From Colletes latitarsis (taxonomy: Eukaryota > Arthropoda > Insecta > Hymenoptera > Colletidae): a stretch of DNA of 64,000 bases. A program made the position numbers and the translations under genes. Below the pieces are notes generated by a model, which saw only the letters and a program-made list of their open reading frames with translations, searched no databases and had not been told where the DNA came from. Location: positions 15,580,001-15,644,000 of the forward strand of contig NW_027488366.1 in assembly GCF_051014445.1 (NCBI RefSeq), given 5' to 3'. Within the stretch, counting starts at the first letter, position 1, and every line of letters starts with the position of its first letter. Below are positions 62,350 to 64,000 of the stretch, in pieces.

Positions 62350-63560
62350 GGATCTGTTCAACAAGTATGTGAAAAACGCGAAACTGTGAGCCTGATGAGG
62401 GCAAATCTTAGACCTAACCTTGACCTAACATGCGTTATCCTCTAAAATATTTATCCAGAACAGCTTTCATTGAATGTTTCAGTGTGGTACCACTTTACTA
62501 CGTGATCCAATCCAGAAATAGCCCAGGATCTAGCCATGAAGTATGAGAAATATGCGAAAGTAAGAGCCTGATGAGGGCAAATACTAGACCTATCCCAGAC
62601 CTAACTTGCGTTATCCTCTAAAATATTGATCGAAATCAGGTTTAATTGACTGTTTCAGCGTGGTACCACATTACTACGTGATACAATCCAGAAACAGCCC
62701 AGGATCTAGCCATGAAGTATGAGCAATATGCGAAAGTATGAGCCTGATGAGGGCAAGTCCTAGACCTAACCCAGACCTAACATGCGTTATCCTCTAAAAT
62801 ATTTATCAAGACCAGGTTTAATTGATTGTTTCAGTGTGGTCCCACATTACTACGTGATCCAAAACAGAAAAAACCCAGGATCTGTTCTACATGTATGAGA
62901 AATATGCGAAAGAATGAGCCTGATGGGAGCAAATCCCAGACCTAACCTAGACCTAACATGAATTATTCTCTAAAATATTGATCGAAACCTGGTTTAATCG
63001 ACTGTTTCAGTGTGGTACCACATTACTATGTGATCCAAACCAGAAAATAACCCAGGATCTGTTCAACGAGTATGTGAAGTGTGCGAAAGTATGAGTCTGA
63101 TGAGGGCAAATCCCAGACCTATCCCAGACCTAACATGCGTTATCCTCAAAAATATTGATCGAAACCTGGTTTAATCGACTGCTTCAGTGTGGTACCACAT
63201 TACTATGTGATCCAAACCAGAAAATAACCCAGGATCCGTTCAACAAGTATGTGAAGAATGCGAAAGTATGATTCTGATGAGTGAAAAAACCAGGCCTGAC
63301 CTAGACCTAACATGCGTTATCCTCTAAAATATTGAGCGAAACCAGGTTTAATGGACTGTTTCAGTGTGGTACCACACTACTACGGGATCCAAACCAGAAA
63401 AAACCCAGGATCTGTTCAACAAGTATGTGAAGAATGCGAAAGTATGATACTGATGAGTGAAAAAACCAGGCCTGACCTAGACCTAACATGCGTTATCCTC
63501 TAAAATATTGAGCGAAACCAGGTTTAATGGACTGTTTCAGTGTGGTACCACACTACTACG
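62350..63560. repeat. 9-monomer unit, occurrence 7, one monomer short
   Basis: Marker AGCTTTC at 62462, here preceded by AGAAC instead of AGACC. The GTGGACCCAC monomer is missing; the join lies in the 22 bases at 63126-63147 that both neighbouring monomers share. The unit continues toward the window end with ordinary class A and B monomers. Confidence 0.84.
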
Positions 63561-63839
63561 TGATGCAATCCAGAAAAAGCTCAGGATCTAGCCATCAAGT
63601 ATGAGAAATATGCGAAAGAATGAGCCTGATGAGAGCAAATCCCAGACCTATCCCAGACCTAACTTGCGTTATCCTCCAAAATATTGATCGAAACCAGGTT
63701 TAATTGACTGTTTTAGTGTGGTACCACATCACTACGTGATCCAAACCAGAAAAAACCCGGGATCTGTTCAACAAGTATGTGAAAAACGCGAAACTGTGAG
63801 CCTGATGAGGGCAAATCTTAGACCTAACCCAGACCTAAG

Positions 63840-64000
63840 ATGCGTTATCCTCTAAAATATTTATCCAGACCAGGTTTCATTGAATGTTTCAGTGTGGTAC
63901 CACTTTACTACGTGATCCGATCCAGAAATAGCCCAGGATCTAGCCATGAAGTATGAGAAATATGCGATAGTAAGAGCCTGATGAGGGCAAATCCTAGACC
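63840..64000 (+). repeat. Partial last monomer (class B)
   Basis: Begins at ATGCGTTATCC and is cut by the window end in CAAATCCTAGACC. It pairs the TTATCCAGACCAGG left part with CCACTTTACTACG and AGCCATGAAG, and carries CGATAGTAAGAG, a mark shared with 244 and 3417. The array clearly continues to the right. Confidence 0.9.

Larger units (their letters stand above)
1..64000 (+). repeat. Head-to-tail satellite array, ~176-bp monomer
   Basis: The element TGCGTTATCCTC (or a close variant) recurs every 176 bases across the window, for example at 120, 296, 472 and 648, and still in step at 63840. About 363 monomers are present, all in the same orientation. Common variants are 176 or 177 bp because the A-tract varies by one base; five 165-bp monomers were found. 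Neighbouring monomers differ at many positions, while some segments kilobases apart are nearly identical, which is the signature of higher-order repeats. There is no unique flank, transposon or gene. Length near 176 bp and this organisation are typical of centromeric satellites in plants and animals, but heterochromatic knob or subtelomeric satellites look similar. The family is not one I recognise. Confidence 0.98.

Noticed and set aside
1..64000. CRISPR array
   Set aside because: The periodic unit is 176 bp and contiguous, with no unique spacers, and all parts of the unit repeat.

Overview
The whole 64 kb window is one uninterrupted head-to-tail satellite DNA array. The monomer is about 176 bp. 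Between the monomer start at 120 and an equivalent start at 63840 there are 63,720 bases, which is 362 x 176 plus 8, so about 363 monomers are present and the net length drift is only a few bases. Every monomer I followed points the same way. I saw no unique sequence, transposon, RNA gene, inversion or protein-coding gene, and the array runs off both ends. This points to a nuclear eukaryotic chromosome, most likely a centromeric or pericentromeric block. That location is inferred from monomer length, homogeneity and higher-order structure, not shown by the sequence. I do not recognise the satellite family and cannot name the species.

Monomer anatomy, counting from the conserved (A/T)TGCGTTATCCTC element: a variable AT-rich left part (TTATCAAGACCAGG, TGATCGAAACCAGG, TGAGCGAAACCAGG, TGATGGAAACCAGG or TTATCCAGACCAGG); TTTCAGTG followed by a 10-bp palindrome GTGGTACCAC containing a KpnI site; TACGTGATCC; an A-tract; a CCAGGATC core; a class-defining segment; CTGATGAG; and an 11-bp direct repeat (CCCAGACCTAT/CCCAGACCTAA) leading into the next monomer. 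The class segment is TTCAACAAGTATGTG (class A), AGCCATGAAGTATGAG or AGCCATCAAGTATGAG (class B), or CTCGATCAGGTCAAC (class C). Left and right parts are combined in many ways, so monomers are mosaics.

Layout. 1-4115 is a near-identical copy of 14273-18387 (offset 14,272). 4922-6719 is copied at 20074-21871 (offset 15,152). 6711-10442 holds a 12-monomer tandem duplication (offset 2,115), with a partial, more diverged third copy from 11820. 10764-11819 is a 3-monomer tandem, and 13688-14039 a one-monomer tandem. 21420-30962 is a 16- to 19-monomer higher-order repeat present about three times. 31.6-42 kb is a mosaic of segments shared with 19.5 kb, 52.8-57.7 kb and its own neighbours. 42-64 kb is dominated by a 9-monomer unit (1,586 bp) seen at seven positions, nested inside 3,522-bp and about 15.5-kb duplications.

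There is no gene network here. What can be read is the history of the array: repeated segmental amplification, one-monomer losses through exchange between neighbours, loss of one 11-bp subrepeat giving 165-bp monomers, and the spread of a class C monomer that carries a second palindrome. All copy relationships were aligned by eye at marker variants. Block edges are approximate to tens of bases and identities were not computed.
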